From Patescibacteria group bacterium (GTDB lineage Bacteria; Patescibacteriota; Minisyncoccia; Phycocordibacterales; UBA5272): a stretch of DNA of 12,375 nt. The notes under the pieces were generated by a model, which was given only the letters and a program-made list of their open reading frames with translations, was not told the DNA's origin and ran no database searches. Location of the stretch: contig JAUPLJ010000011.1 of assembly GCA_030837425.1 (NCBI GenBank), positions 1 to 12,375 on the forward strand. The letters are read 5' to 3'. Position numbers and translations under genes: made by a program. Below, piece after piece: positions 6,044 through 11,696 of this stretch (position 1 is its first letter; each line of letters begins with the position of its first letter).

Positions 6044-7700
6044 ATTTCACCACTACATCCCCTCTAAAGTTGTCCCACTCCACATTTATTAAAAATTCTT
6101 TTTTTGAAATTAATTCTTGTTCTCTTTTTTCGTCCACAAAAAATTCTATACCTCTGATTCCGTTTATAATAATTTCAAGATGTTCATTTTGTTTTCCAAA
6201 TCTTTTTGATTTTATAAAGTCACTGTCACTCAATTTTATTTTAAAAATTATTTTTTCATTACCAATTCCAAATGGTGCAAATATTTTTATTTCGTCAAAA
6301 AGTTTTCTGTTTATATCTTTAATATTAATTTCTAAGAAAGAAGAAATTGTTTCTGAAGATGTTTCGCTTTGCTGAGTCCCATCTGAAGAAATTATTTTTT
6401 CTTTTTTTATTGAATACTCTCTTAAAAATTCTTCAAACTTTTTTAAATTATTTTTATTTAATGAAAATCCTCCCGCTTCAGAATGTCCTCCAAAATTTTC
6501 TAAAATATTTTTTGCTTTTGTCATAATCTCTACAACATTATATCCATCGCTACCAGATCTTACGGATCCTTTTAAAATATTTTTATCTTCTCCTGTTCCC
6601 CAGACAAAAGTCGTCTTACTTGTAGCTTCAGAAATTTTACTTGCGACGAGGCCGATTATTCCCGGGGTCCAATTTGTGTCACCGATTAAAATTATTTTTT
6701 CATTTTTAAATTTTTCATAATCAATACTTTTGTGAGCATCTTTTGTATCTTGTTTGCGAGCATTATTATAATTTTCTAGCTCGTCTGCAAAATTCATAGA
6801 CCCGTCATTTTGAAGTAATGCATTAAATGCATGAATTGGCTCTGCCATACGGCTTGCAGAGTTTATTCTTGGAGCTATACCAAATCCAATGTCGTCCTCT
6901 GTTATCTTTGTTTGAGTTATTTTTGCATTTTTTAAAATTTTCTGTAGCCCTGGCCTATTTGATTTTCTTAAAACTTCTAACCCGTATCGTGCAAGAAGCC
7001 TGTTTTCATTTTTAAGAGGCACAAGGTCTGCGATTGTCGCGATACCAACCATATCCAGAAGCCACTTTTCCCACCCTGTCTTTACATCAAACCCATCTCT
7101 ATATTTATCTAAAAATGCGTGTACCAATTTCCAAGCAGTCGAAGCTCCACATAAAAATTCTTCTTCATACTCGCAATCATCTTGTTTTGTGTTTATTATA
7201 GAGAAAGCAGAAGGCAAAATTTGCTCTCCGACCTCATTTATTATAGGCAAATGGTGATCTGTGACTATGACATCTATATTATTATCTTGTGCAAATCGTA
7301 TTTCATCAACATTTGTAATACCAATATCTACCGTAATAAGAAGAGAGACTTTTTCATCTATAAATTTTTGTATAGCTTTTGTGTTTAAGCCATATCCTTC
7401 GTTGTGTCTATGTGGAATATACACAGAAAAATTAGTGTATTTTATTTTTTCAAACAAATCGTGAATTATTACAGCTCCCGGGATCCCATCACAATCATAA
7501 TCAGCATAAATAATTATTTTTTCATCATTATCTATAGCCTTTTTTATCCTCTCTATGCTTTTATTTATGTCTTTTATCTTTTTATAATCAAAAAGGTCCC
7601 TTTCCCATTTAGGATTCAGATATCTTTCTATTTCTTTTATATTATTTAAATCAAACCCTTTCTTTTCTAGGATTTCTTTTTGTAAATTAGTGAGAAACAT
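6033..7700 (-). CDS. recJ: Single-stranded-DNA-specific 5'-3' exonuclease RecJ
   Basis: 555 residues, near the usual 550-580 of RecJ. The DHH domain shows motif I IIYADYDCDG (63-72), a VDIG segment (124-127), the VTDHH motif (146-150), and GIATIADLVPL (219-229), giving the Asp/His ligands for two metal ions. DHHA1 is seen as NFGGHSEAGGF in the later half, followed by an OB-like C-terminal domain ending WDNFRGDVVVKFVK. RecJ degrades single-stranded DNA in recombination (RecF pathway), mismatch and base-excision repair. As first gene of the recJ - rnhA - comEC - hydrolase run, its grouping with DNA uptake genes suggests that processing of incoming DNA and repair share a transcript. A TATAAT at 7714-7719 lies 13 bases before the ATG, and there is no Shine-Dalgarno. 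Confidence 0.95.
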   Translation of the reverse strand: MFLTNLQKEILEKKGFDLNNIKEIERYLNPKWERDLFDYKKIKDINKSIERIKKAIDNDEKIIIYADYDCDGIPGAVIIHDLFEKIKYTNFSVYIPHRHNEGYGLNTKAIQKFIDEKVSLLITVDIGITNVDEIRFAQDNNIDVIVTDHHLPIINEVGEQILPSAFSIINTKQDDCEYEEEFLCGASTAWKLVHAFLDKYRDGFDVKTGWEKWLLDMVGIATIADLVPLKNENRLLARYGLEVLRKSNRPGLQKILKNAKITQTKITEDDIGFGIAPRINSASRMAEPIHAFNALLQNDGSMNFADELENYNNARKQDTKDAHKSIDYEKFKNEKIILIGDTNWTPGIIGLVASKISEATSKTTFVWGTGEDKNILKGSVRSGSDGYNVVEIMTKAKNILENFGGHSEAGGFSLNKNNLKKFEEFLREYSIKKEKIISSDGTQQSETSSETISSFLEINIKDINRKLFDEIKIFAPFGIGNEKIIFKIKLSDSDFIKSKRFGKQNEHLEIIINGIRGIEFFVDEKREQELISKKEFLINVEWDNFRGDVVVKFVK

Positions 7701-7713
7701 AATATTGCTTAGA

Positions 7714-7719
7714 ATTATA
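7714..7719 (-). promoter_or_regulatory. Probable -10 box of the recJ operon
   Basis: TATAAT on the minus strand ends 13 bases before the recJ ATG, which would give a leader of about 6-7 bases. GTCT words are present upstream (rightward), but none sits at the 16-base spacing seen elsewhere, so the -35 is unclear. Confidence 0.4.
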
Positions 7720-7746
7720 ACAATAATAGACTAAATTCTGTAAGAC

Positions 7747-7775
7747 TTGCATAAACAAAGTATTTGTGCTATAGT
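7747..7775 (+). promoter_or_regulatory. Promoter of a short intergenic RNA
   Basis: TTGCAT (7747-7752), 17-base spacer, TATAGT (7770-7775). It points away from recJ and towards the strong hairpin terminator at 7800-7834. No open frame follows before that terminator. Confidence 0.5.
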
Positions 7776-7781
7776 TATTAT

Positions 7782-7834
7782 AGAATTTAATGGGTTAGTA
7801 AGTCGGTTCTGCAGTGGTGCAGCCCGGCTTTTTT
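7782..7834 (+). ncRNA. Candidate small RNA of about 53 bases
   Basis: A transcript from the promoter at 7747-7775 would start near 7782 and end at the terminator at 7834. It would consist of a single-stranded 5' part (ATTTAATGGGTTAGT) and the terminator hairpin. It has no plausible start/stop pair for a peptide. The next gene (7914) has its own promoter after this terminator, so the unit is self-standing. It is much more GC-rich than its surroundings. I do not recognise the family; the ends are estimates. Confidence 0.45.
7800..7834 (+). terminator. Strong rho-independent terminator with a two-part stem
   Basis: AAGTCGG pairs with CCGGCTT (one G-U pair). A small internal loop (UU opposite C) follows, then CTGCA/TGCAG with a GTGG loop, and a run of six T. 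The T run exists only on the plus strand, so it ends rightward transcription. Confidence 0.8.
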
Positions 7835-7841
7835 ATTTGTC

Positions 7842-7869
7842 TTGATTTTAAAAATCATTGTTATATAAT
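7842..7869 (+). promoter_or_regulatory. Promoter of the small secreted protein gene
   Basis: TTGATT (7842-7847), 16-base spacer, TATAAT (7864-7869), giving a leader of about 38 bases before the ATG at 7914. A TTGTCT at 7837-7842 overlaps it but would need a 21-base spacer. Confidence 0.6.
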
Positions 7870-7913
7870 AGTATAGGAAACATATATTTTTAAAATAATT
7901 TAAATTAAATTGT

Positions 7914-8219
7914 ATGAAAAAAGTTCTTTTATTTTTACTTCTTCTTTTTTGTGCATTCTTTTTTTCTACAAAAGCACAAGCACAAAATCGCCATCGTCAG
8001 CCATCTTTTTATGTAAATATTTATGGAGGTAACAATATTTATTTTCCATCAATGCAACCAATGATCTATATAGTGAATCAATACAGTGTTTATTTAAATA
8101 CTGTATATTATGTAGATCGGTGTGGATTTAGTACCGGACATGGATATAGTATTTACAGATACTATACTTGTTATTCAAATGGAATGGTTACATATGTCGA
8201 TGGTTATACATATTTTTAG
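7914..8219 (+). CDS. Small tyrosine-rich secreted protein of unknown function
   Basis: 101 residues. Residues 1-23 form a classical signal peptide: MKK, a Leu/Phe-rich core, then a signal peptidase I site at AQA|QN. The mature part of about 78 residues has 16 Tyr and many aromatic or beta-prone residues (YVNIYGGNNIYF, VYLNTVYYVD, YRYYTCY). Two Cys remain after cleavage (70 and 86) and could form one disulfide. It has no membrane helix, lipobox or sorting signal. I do not recognise a family. Composition suggests a small beta-rich exported or surface protein, which is inference. It is transcribed alone on the plus strand between its own promoter and a strong terminator, opposite to recJ and cca. 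Confidence 0.8.
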   Translation: MKKVLLFLLLLFCAFFFSTKAQAQNRHRQPSFYVNIYGGNNIYFPSMQPMIYIVNQYSVYLNTVYYVDRCGFSTGHGYSIYRYYTCYSNGMVTYVDGYTYF

Positions 8220-8234
8220 TAATTAGTAAAAGCT

Positions 8235-8267
8235 AAAAAAGTATCATAAATTTATGATACTTTTTTT
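8235..8267. terminator. Bidirectional terminator between the small secreted protein gene and cca
   Basis: A perfect 20-base palindrome at 8241-8260 (GTATCATAAA and its complement), flanked by A6 on the left and T7 on the right. It can end transcripts in both directions, and lies between the convergent ends at 8219 and 8286. Confidence 0.85.
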
Positions 8268-8285
8268 ATTTATAATTTTTGCTTT

Positions 8286-9800
8286 TTATATCTTAAACTT
8301 CTTCTTTATCTCCCCTAATTCTTCTTCATTTTTGTCTTGCATCTTTTCTTTTCCAGCATTTGCTAGATCTTGTAATTCTTTTTCTGAAAGACTATTTAGC
8401 TCTTTTGACCTATCCGTTAAATATTCTTCGGTATTTTTATTTCCGTCATCTATCACCTCTTCAAATAAAGCATTCAAAATTAAACCAATTTTTTTACCTG
8501 GCTTCTCATTTAATATTTCCATTATTTTTTCTCCATTTATTTTAAGAGTCTTTAATGATATTGGGTCACGAAGAGCTTCCTCTATCATGCTTTCAAACTT
8601 TCTTAGTCTATACGGCTCCTCTTTTTTTGTGCCTGACCCCATTCTGTCACAAATTCTTACATTAATTAAATCCCAAATATTTTCTTTTCCAATATTTACT
8701 ATCAATCTTCGCACTGATGCCAAAGTAATTTGCTCTGTATCAGAGAAAAACATATGCCATCTCACCATTTTTGAGACTTTTTCTATAATTCTTTTTTCAA
8801 ATTTTAAATTTTCTAATATCTTTTTAGTCATTCTCTCTCCTACTACCTCATGTCCGTAAAAAGTATAATCTTTTTTATTCTCATCGTATCTTCTAGTCTT
8901 TGGTTTTCCAATATCATGAAATAGTGCAGTGAGCCTCGTTTCTAAATCATAATTTTTTTCTACTGCATGATTAAGTGAGCGAAGAGAATGCTCAAATACA
9001 TCATATGTATGATGTCCATTTTGTTCTACACCAATCGCTGAATCTAGATCGGGAGAAATATATTTTAATAATCCAAGCTTTTGACACAACACAAGACCCT
9101 GCATTGGGTTTTTAGATAAAATAATTTTTATGAATTCATCTCTAATTCTTTCTTTAGAAATTTTTTCTAAATTATTTTGTAATTTAAATATCGCATTAAA
9201 AGTATCATTTGATATTACAAACTCTAATTCTGAAGAAAATCTTATTGCGCGCAACATACGAAGTGCGTCTTCATTAAATCTTGTCTCAGAATCCCCTACG
9301 CAATTTATTATTTTATTTTTTATAGCATCTTGTCCTTTATGTGTATCTTTTAAAATGTCTTTTATGGGATCATATGCTATAGCATTCATTGTGAAATCTC
9401 TTCTTTCTAGATCTTCTTCTATACTTTTACCCCATTCTACTTTGCCCGGGTGACGAAAGTCTTCATATTCAAACTCTTTTCTATATGTGGTGACCTCTAT
9501 TATTTCTACTTCTTCTATAATCTCTTCCCCTTTTTCAATTTTGTTTCTTATTTTTACGCCTACAGTACCAAATTTATTCTCATAGACAGTTTCTTCTCCT
9601 CCAAAAATACTTATTATTTGTTCAGGAGTAGCATTTGTGGCTATATCCCAGTCTTTTGGTTCACGTGAAATGATTAAATCTCTTACACAACCTCCAATTA
9701 AATAGCTTTCAAAATCATTTTTAGACAACTCTTCACAAACCCAAATCACATTTTTTGGTATTTTATTTTTATCTATTGAGTTGTATGAATTGTTATTCAT
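8286..9800 (-). CDS. cca: tRNA nucleotidyltransferase (CCA-adding / poly(A) polymerase family) with HD domain
   Basis: 504 residues. The head domain has YLIGGCVRDLI (33-43), followed by REPKDWDIAT (46-55) with the catalytic Asp50 and Asp52. ERRDFTMNAIAYD (132-144) and EDALRMLRAIRF (177-188) are the other class II nucleotidyltransferase signatures. An HD domain follows, with HTYDVFEHSL (264-273) and LFHDIGKP (293-300). The last 45 or so residues are highly charged and probably helical. The enzyme adds CCA to tRNA 3' ends. Poly(A) polymerase activity is possible in this family, but both tRNA genes next to it (9876-10077) lack encoded CCA, which makes a CCA-adding enzyme necessary. The start is the first ATG after the promoter at 9820-9847; there is no Shine-Dalgarno. 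A parS-like word lies within the gene at 9657-9672. Confidence 0.9.
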   Translation of the reverse strand: MNNNSYNSIDKNKIPKNVIWVCEELSKNDFESYLIGGCVRDLIISREPKDWDIATNATPEQIISIFGGEETVYENKFGTVGVKIRNKIEKGEEIIEEVEIIEVTTYRKEFEYEDFRHPGKVEWGKSIEEDLERRDFTMNAIAYDPIKDILKDTHKGQDAIKNKIINCVGDSETRFNEDALRMLRAIRFSSELEFVISNDTFNAIFKLQNNLEKISKERIRDEFIKIILSKNPMQGLVLCQKLGLLKYISPDLDSAIGVEQNGHHTYDVFEHSLRSLNHAVEKNYDLETRLTALFHDIGKPKTRRYDENKKDYTFYGHEVVGERMTKKILENLKFEKRIIEKVSKMVRWHMFFSDTEQITLASVRRLIVNIGKENIWDLINVRICDRMGSGTKKEEPYRLRKFESMIEEALRDPISLKTLKINGEKIMEILNEKPGKKIGLILNALFEEVIDDGNKNTEEYLTDRSKELNSLSEKELQDLANAGKEKMQDKNEEELGEIKKKFKI

Positions 9801-9819
9801 GATTTAGATTAATACATTA

Positions 9820-9847
9820 ATTATATATTAAAATTTGTAAAAGACAG
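9820..9847 (-). promoter_or_regulatory. Promoter of cca
   Basis: Leftward CTGTCT (9842-9847), 16-base spacer, TATAAT (9820-9825). A second TTGTCT lies 19 bases further upstream (9861-9866). The leader before the ATG at 9800 is about 12 bases. It matches the GTCT-type -35 with 16-base spacing of the other minus-strand promoters. Confidence 0.6.
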
Positions 9848-9875
9848 TTTTTTCTATAAAAGACAAGATCGTATG

Positions 9876-9947
9876 TGCTTCTGGAGGGACTCGAACCCCC
9901 AATAACGGTTCCGAAGACCGGTGTGATATCCATTTCACCACAGAAGC
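9876..9947 (-). tRNA. tRNA-Arg, anticodon UCG
   Basis: 72 bases folding as a full cloverleaf. Acceptor GCTTCTG/CAGAAGC, four-pair D stem, anticodon loop CTTCGGA with UCG at 9912-9914, a 4-base variable loop, and a T arm with TTCGAGT. The discriminator is A. The outermost anticodon-stem pair (27-43) is a C-U mismatch. No CCA is encoded (CAT follows). UCG would read CGN arginine codons. It lies 58 bases after tRNA-Gly and is probably co-transcribed with it. Confidence 0.95.
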
Positions 9948-10006
9948 ATCTTTATAATAATAACAAAAAATCCAAAGAAAAACTATTTTATTTATCTAAT
10001 ATATTG

Positions 10007-10077
10007 TGCGGCGTAGGAGAATCGAACTCCTGTCTCATCCTTGGCAAGGACGTGTTCTACCACTAAACCAACACCGC
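10007..10077 (-). tRNA. tRNA-Gly, anticodon GCC
   Basis: 71 bases with complete cloverleaf. Acceptor GCGGTGT/ACGCCGC with one G-U pair, D stem GTTT/GAAC, anticodon stem CGTCC/GGATG, loop TTGCCAA with GCC at 10043-10045, and T arm AGGAG/CTCCT with TTCGATT. The discriminator is A and CCA is not encoded. It reads GGC and GGU. A promoter immediately upstream overlaps the end of ung. Confidence 0.96.
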
Positions 10078-10087
10078 AATACAAAAG

Positions 10088-10115
10088 ATTTTATCACAAA
10101 AATAAATTAAAACAA
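10088..10115 (-). promoter_or_regulatory. Promoter of the tRNA-Gly / tRNA-Arg unit
   Basis: Leftward TTGTTT (10110-10115), 16-base spacer, TAAAAT (10088-10093), with the mature tRNA-Gly starting 10 bases after the -10. It occupies the gap between the ung stop at 10121 and the tRNA. Confidence 0.5.
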
Positions 10116-10120
10116 AATAA

Positions 10121-10798
10121 TTACCAAGTTATTATCCCCTTTTTGTATTTTTTAAGATATTCATTGCATTTAGAAAAGTGTTTAGATCCAAAAAAGCCAT
10201 TATATACAGAAAATGGAGATGGATGAACAGACTCTAAAATTAAATGTTTTTTAGAATTTATCAAAATCTTTTTTGATTTTGCATAATTTCCCCATAAAAT
10301 AAAGACTATATTATCTTTATCATCAGAAAGTTTTTTAATAACATGATCAGTAAAAGCTTCCCAACCTTTATTTTTATGTGATCCTGGAATATGAGCTACC
10401 ACAGTGAGTATAGAATTTAAAAGAAAAACTCCCTGCTCTGCCCACTTTTCTAGATTTCCATCTGTGAAATCTTTTTTAATACTTAAATCATTCTCTATTT
10501 CTTTATAGATATTCTTTAAAGAAGGAGGTAAAGTGAGGCCATTTGGCACTGAAAAAGACAATCCTTCAGCTTGGTTATCATTGTGATATGGATCTTGTCC
10601 TAGAATTACTACTTTAACTTTAGAAAAAGGAGTTAAATTAAATGCTTTAAATATATCTTTTAAATCCGGGAATACCTTTTTGTTTTTATTTAAATATTCG
10701 TTTCTTATGAAACTACTTAGATCCACCCAGTTTTTTGTTGAAAAATAAGGATTCAACTCTTTCTCCCAGTCTTTATTTATATTCATTAAATTAAGCAT
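10121..10798 (-). CDS. ung: Uracil-DNA glycosylase, family 1
   Basis: 225 residues, the usual length for family 1 UDG. The water-activating loop VVILGQDPYH (63-72) contains catalytic Asp69. EGLSFSVPNG (78-87) and PPSLKNIYKE (91-100, the Pro-rich loop) follow. LLNSILTVV (126-134) is the uracil-binding strand with Asn128. HIPGSHKNKGWEAFT lies at 136-150. The minor-groove loop ESVHPSPFSVYNGFFGSKHF (189-208) contains catalytic His192. It removes uracil from DNA to start base-excision repair. Position 5 is a second possible start (10786); neither has a Shine-Dalgarno. The -10 at 10812 is 13 bases before the first ATG, so the mRNA is nearly leaderless. It is the first minus-strand gene left of the strand-switch region. 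Confidence 0.96.
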   Translation of the reverse strand: MLNLMNINKDWEKELNPYFSTKNWVDLSSFIRNEYLNKNKKVFPDLKDIFKAFNLTPFSKVKVVILGQDPYHNDNQAEGLSFSVPNGLTLPPSLKNIYKEIENDLSIKKDFTDGNLEKWAEQGVFLLNSILTVVAHIPGSHKNKGWEAFTDHVIKKLSDDKDNIVFILWGNYAKSKKILINSKKHLILESVHPSPFSVYNGFFGSKHFSKCNEYLKKYKKGIITW

Positions 10799-10811
10799 AA
10801 TTAATACTTAA

Positions 10812-10839
10812 ATTATAAAGCATAATTTCTAAAAGACTT
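10812..10839 (-). promoter_or_regulatory. Promoter of ung
   Basis: Leftward AAGTCT (10834-10839), 16-base spacer, TATAAT (10812-10817). An alternative overlapping pair is TTGACT (10849-10854), 17 bases, TAGAAA (10826-10831). The DnaA-like box at 10858-10866 lies 18 bases upstream of the first -35, the same distance as in the two duplicated promoters. Confidence 0.6.
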
Positions 10840-10857
10840 CTTTATAAAAGTCAAAAA

Positions 10858-10866
10858 TGGGGATAA
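10858..10866 (-). promoter_or_regulatory. DnaA-like box (one mismatch) upstream of ung
   Basis: TTATCCCCA on the minus strand, one mismatch to TTATCCACA. It is at the same position relative to the ung -35 (18 bases) as the perfect boxes at 418 and 1848 are to theirs, and lies inside the divergent candidate origin. Confidence 0.4.
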
Positions 10867-10884
10867 GACAGTGAAGATGTTAAT

Positions 10885-10910
10885 AAACGACACTATTCAT
10901 TAAGTCGTTT
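10885..10910. repeat. Inverted repeat of the GAC/GTC word
   Basis: AAACGAC (10885-10891) and GTCGTTT (10904-10910) are perfect 7-base arms around 12 bases. They lie just upstream of a rightward promoter that contains a direct repeat of ATGTCTTA (10915-10922 and 10929-10936). It could be an operator or part of an origin. Confidence 0.5.
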
Positions 10911-10914
10911 TGTT

Positions 10915-10944
10915 ATGTCTTATAAAACATGTCTTACATATAAT
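10915..10944 (+). promoter_or_regulatory. Rightward promoter in the divergent region
   Basis: ATGTCT (10915-10920), 18-base spacer, TATAAT (10939-10944). It mirrors the leftward GTCT-type promoters, including a second ATGTC in the spacer. If used for yraN, the leader would be about 320 bases and would run across the parS-like array. Confidence 0.45.
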
Positions 10945-11016
10945 AGCTATATTTTACAAGCTTAAACGACAGAATCAGATATTTTTATAAGAAAAATCTA
11001 TATAAAATATATAGTT

Positions 11017-11032
11017 CATTTCACGTGAAACG
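11017..11032. promoter_or_regulatory. parS-like site (ParB-binding centromere sequence)
   Basis: CATTTCACGTGAAACG contains the 12-base palindrome TTTCACGTGAAA and agrees at 13 of 16 positions with the Bacillus parS consensus TGTTTCACGTGAAACA. The mismatches lie only at the outer ends. ParB/Spo0J proteins load at such sites near oriC in many bacteria. Whether this organism has ParB cannot be told from the window. Confidence 0.45.
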
Positions 11033-11069
11033 AATTTATAATATTATTATTATTTTTTATAAAAAAGAG

Positions 11070-11244
11070 CGTTGCACATGAAATTTATATAGATTATTTT
11101 AGATTATAAAAGGATTATTACACATGAAACTATTTGGACAGGGTATTTTAACTTTCATCTAATAAACAGATCGCGTTACATATGAAATTATTTTTATCTA
11201 TTTTTTTAGCTTTATTTTAAATAATAAGCGTTACATATGAAATT
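11070..11244. repeat. Array of four degenerate parS-like repeats
   Basis: Four 16-base words at 11070, 11116, 11174 and 11229 share a (G/A)TTnCA(C/T)ATGAAA core and match the parS consensus at 11, 12, 10 and 10 of 16 positions. Including the good site at 11017, the spacings are 53, 46, 58 and 55 bases. The two rightmost copies are identical over all 16 bases. The intervening DNA is almost pure A+T and is not conserved between units. Confidence 0.6.
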
Positions 11245-11262
11245 TTATTAAAAATAATCAAA

Positions 11263-11270
11263 AAGGTGAT
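11263..11270 (+). promoter_or_regulatory. Shine-Dalgarno of yraN
   Basis: AAGGTGAT ends 3 bases before the ATG at 11274 (GGTG ends 5 bases before it). It is the only clear ribosome-binding sequence in front of a gene in this window, and it favours 11274 over the second in-frame ATG at 11286. Confidence 0.6.
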
Positions 11271-11273
11271 AAA

Positions 11274-11675
11274 ATGGTTATTATAATGGCAGAACATAAT
11301 AAAATAGGTAAAATAGGGGAAGAAATTGCCGTAAAATACCTTTTAGGTAAGAAATTTAATATTGTAGAAAGAAATTATCTCTGTAAAATAGGGGAAATAG
11401 ATATCATTTCACATGAAAATGATTCTTTAATATTTATTGAAGTTAAAAGTAAAAAAGTCAAAACTTTTTTAGAAATAAAAAATTTAGATTATAAACCAGA
11501 AGACAATATGTCTTATAAAAAGAAATTAAGAATGAAGCGGGCTATAAGACATTATCTTTCTTTTAAAAAAATAGACGAATATAAAAAAAATATAGAAGTC
11601 GTACTAGTAGTAGTTTTTATAGAAGAAATAACAAAAAAAGCAAAAATAAAAATATATAGAAATATAATTCTCTAA
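11274..11675 (+). CDS. yraN: YraN/UPF0102-family nuclease-like protein
   Basis: 133 residues, close to the 115-130 usual for the family. It has the family order: a helix with GEEIAVKYLLGKKFNIVERN (15-34), then GEIDII (40-45), and LIFIEVKSK (52-60). Glu41, Asp43, Glu56 and Lys58 make up a PD-(D/E)XK-like metal site as in Holliday-junction resolvases. The family's activity is poorly defined, and a DNA-repair or uptake role is inferred from its fold. Often yraN lies beside rnhB or ribosomal genes; here it is first on the right side of the divergent region. The C-terminal half is very Lys/Ile-rich. It contains a parS-like word, CATTTCACATGAAAAT, at 11405-11420. The start at 11274 is chosen because of the AAGGTGAT upstream. 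Confidence 0.88.
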   Translation: MVIIMAEHNKIGKIGEEIAVKYLLGKKFNIVERNYLCKIGEIDIISHENDSLIFIEVKSKKVKTFLEIKNLDYKPEDNMSYKKKLRMKRAIRHYLSFKKIDEYKKNIEVVLVVVFIEEITKKAKIKIYRNIIL

Positions 11676-11683
11676 AAACATAT

Positions 11684-11689
11684 TATAAT
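11684..11689 (+). promoter_or_regulatory. Possible -10 box directly before the last gene
   Basis: TATAAT ends 7 bases before the ATG at 11697, so a transcript starting there would be leaderless. No good -35 is seen, so read-through from yraN (22 bases upstream) is equally possible. Confidence 0.35.
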
Positions 11690-11696
11690 AGTATAA

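Larger units (their letters stand above)
10799..11273. other. Divergent non-coding region: candidate replication origin / centromere
   Basis: 475 bases without a convincing gene, lying where transcription flips from leftward (ung and almost everything to its left) to rightward (yraN onward). It contains the ung promoter, a one-mismatch DnaA box (10858-10866), clustered GTC/GAC words including two exact TAAACGACA copies (10884-10892 and 10963-10971), a 7-base inverted repeat (10885-10910), a rightward promoter (10915-10944), a parS-like palindrome (11017-11032) and four degenerate copies to 11244 in very AT-rich DNA. Strand switch, DnaA box, AT-rich DNA and parS-like sites together fit a chromosomal origin. 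No dnaA, dnaN or parB is visible in the window, so this is inference. Confidence 0.4.

Noticed and set aside
10121..10226. UGA recoding (as in Gracilibacteria / SR1)
   Set aside because: All complete genes end in TAA or TAG and none reads through TGA; conserved Trp positions use TGG.
11079..11244. Series of very short frames starting ATGAAA (for example 12 codons at 11182) inside the parS-like array
   Set aside because: The ATGAAA belongs to the repeated word itself, the frames end within 4-12 codons, the residues after MK are not conserved, and there is no Shine-Dalgarno. They are not credible peptides.
11017..11244. Evenly spaced repeats as a CRISPR array
   Set aside because: Repeat words are only about 16 bases and degenerate, spacers are AT-only and of uneven length, and no cas gene is near.
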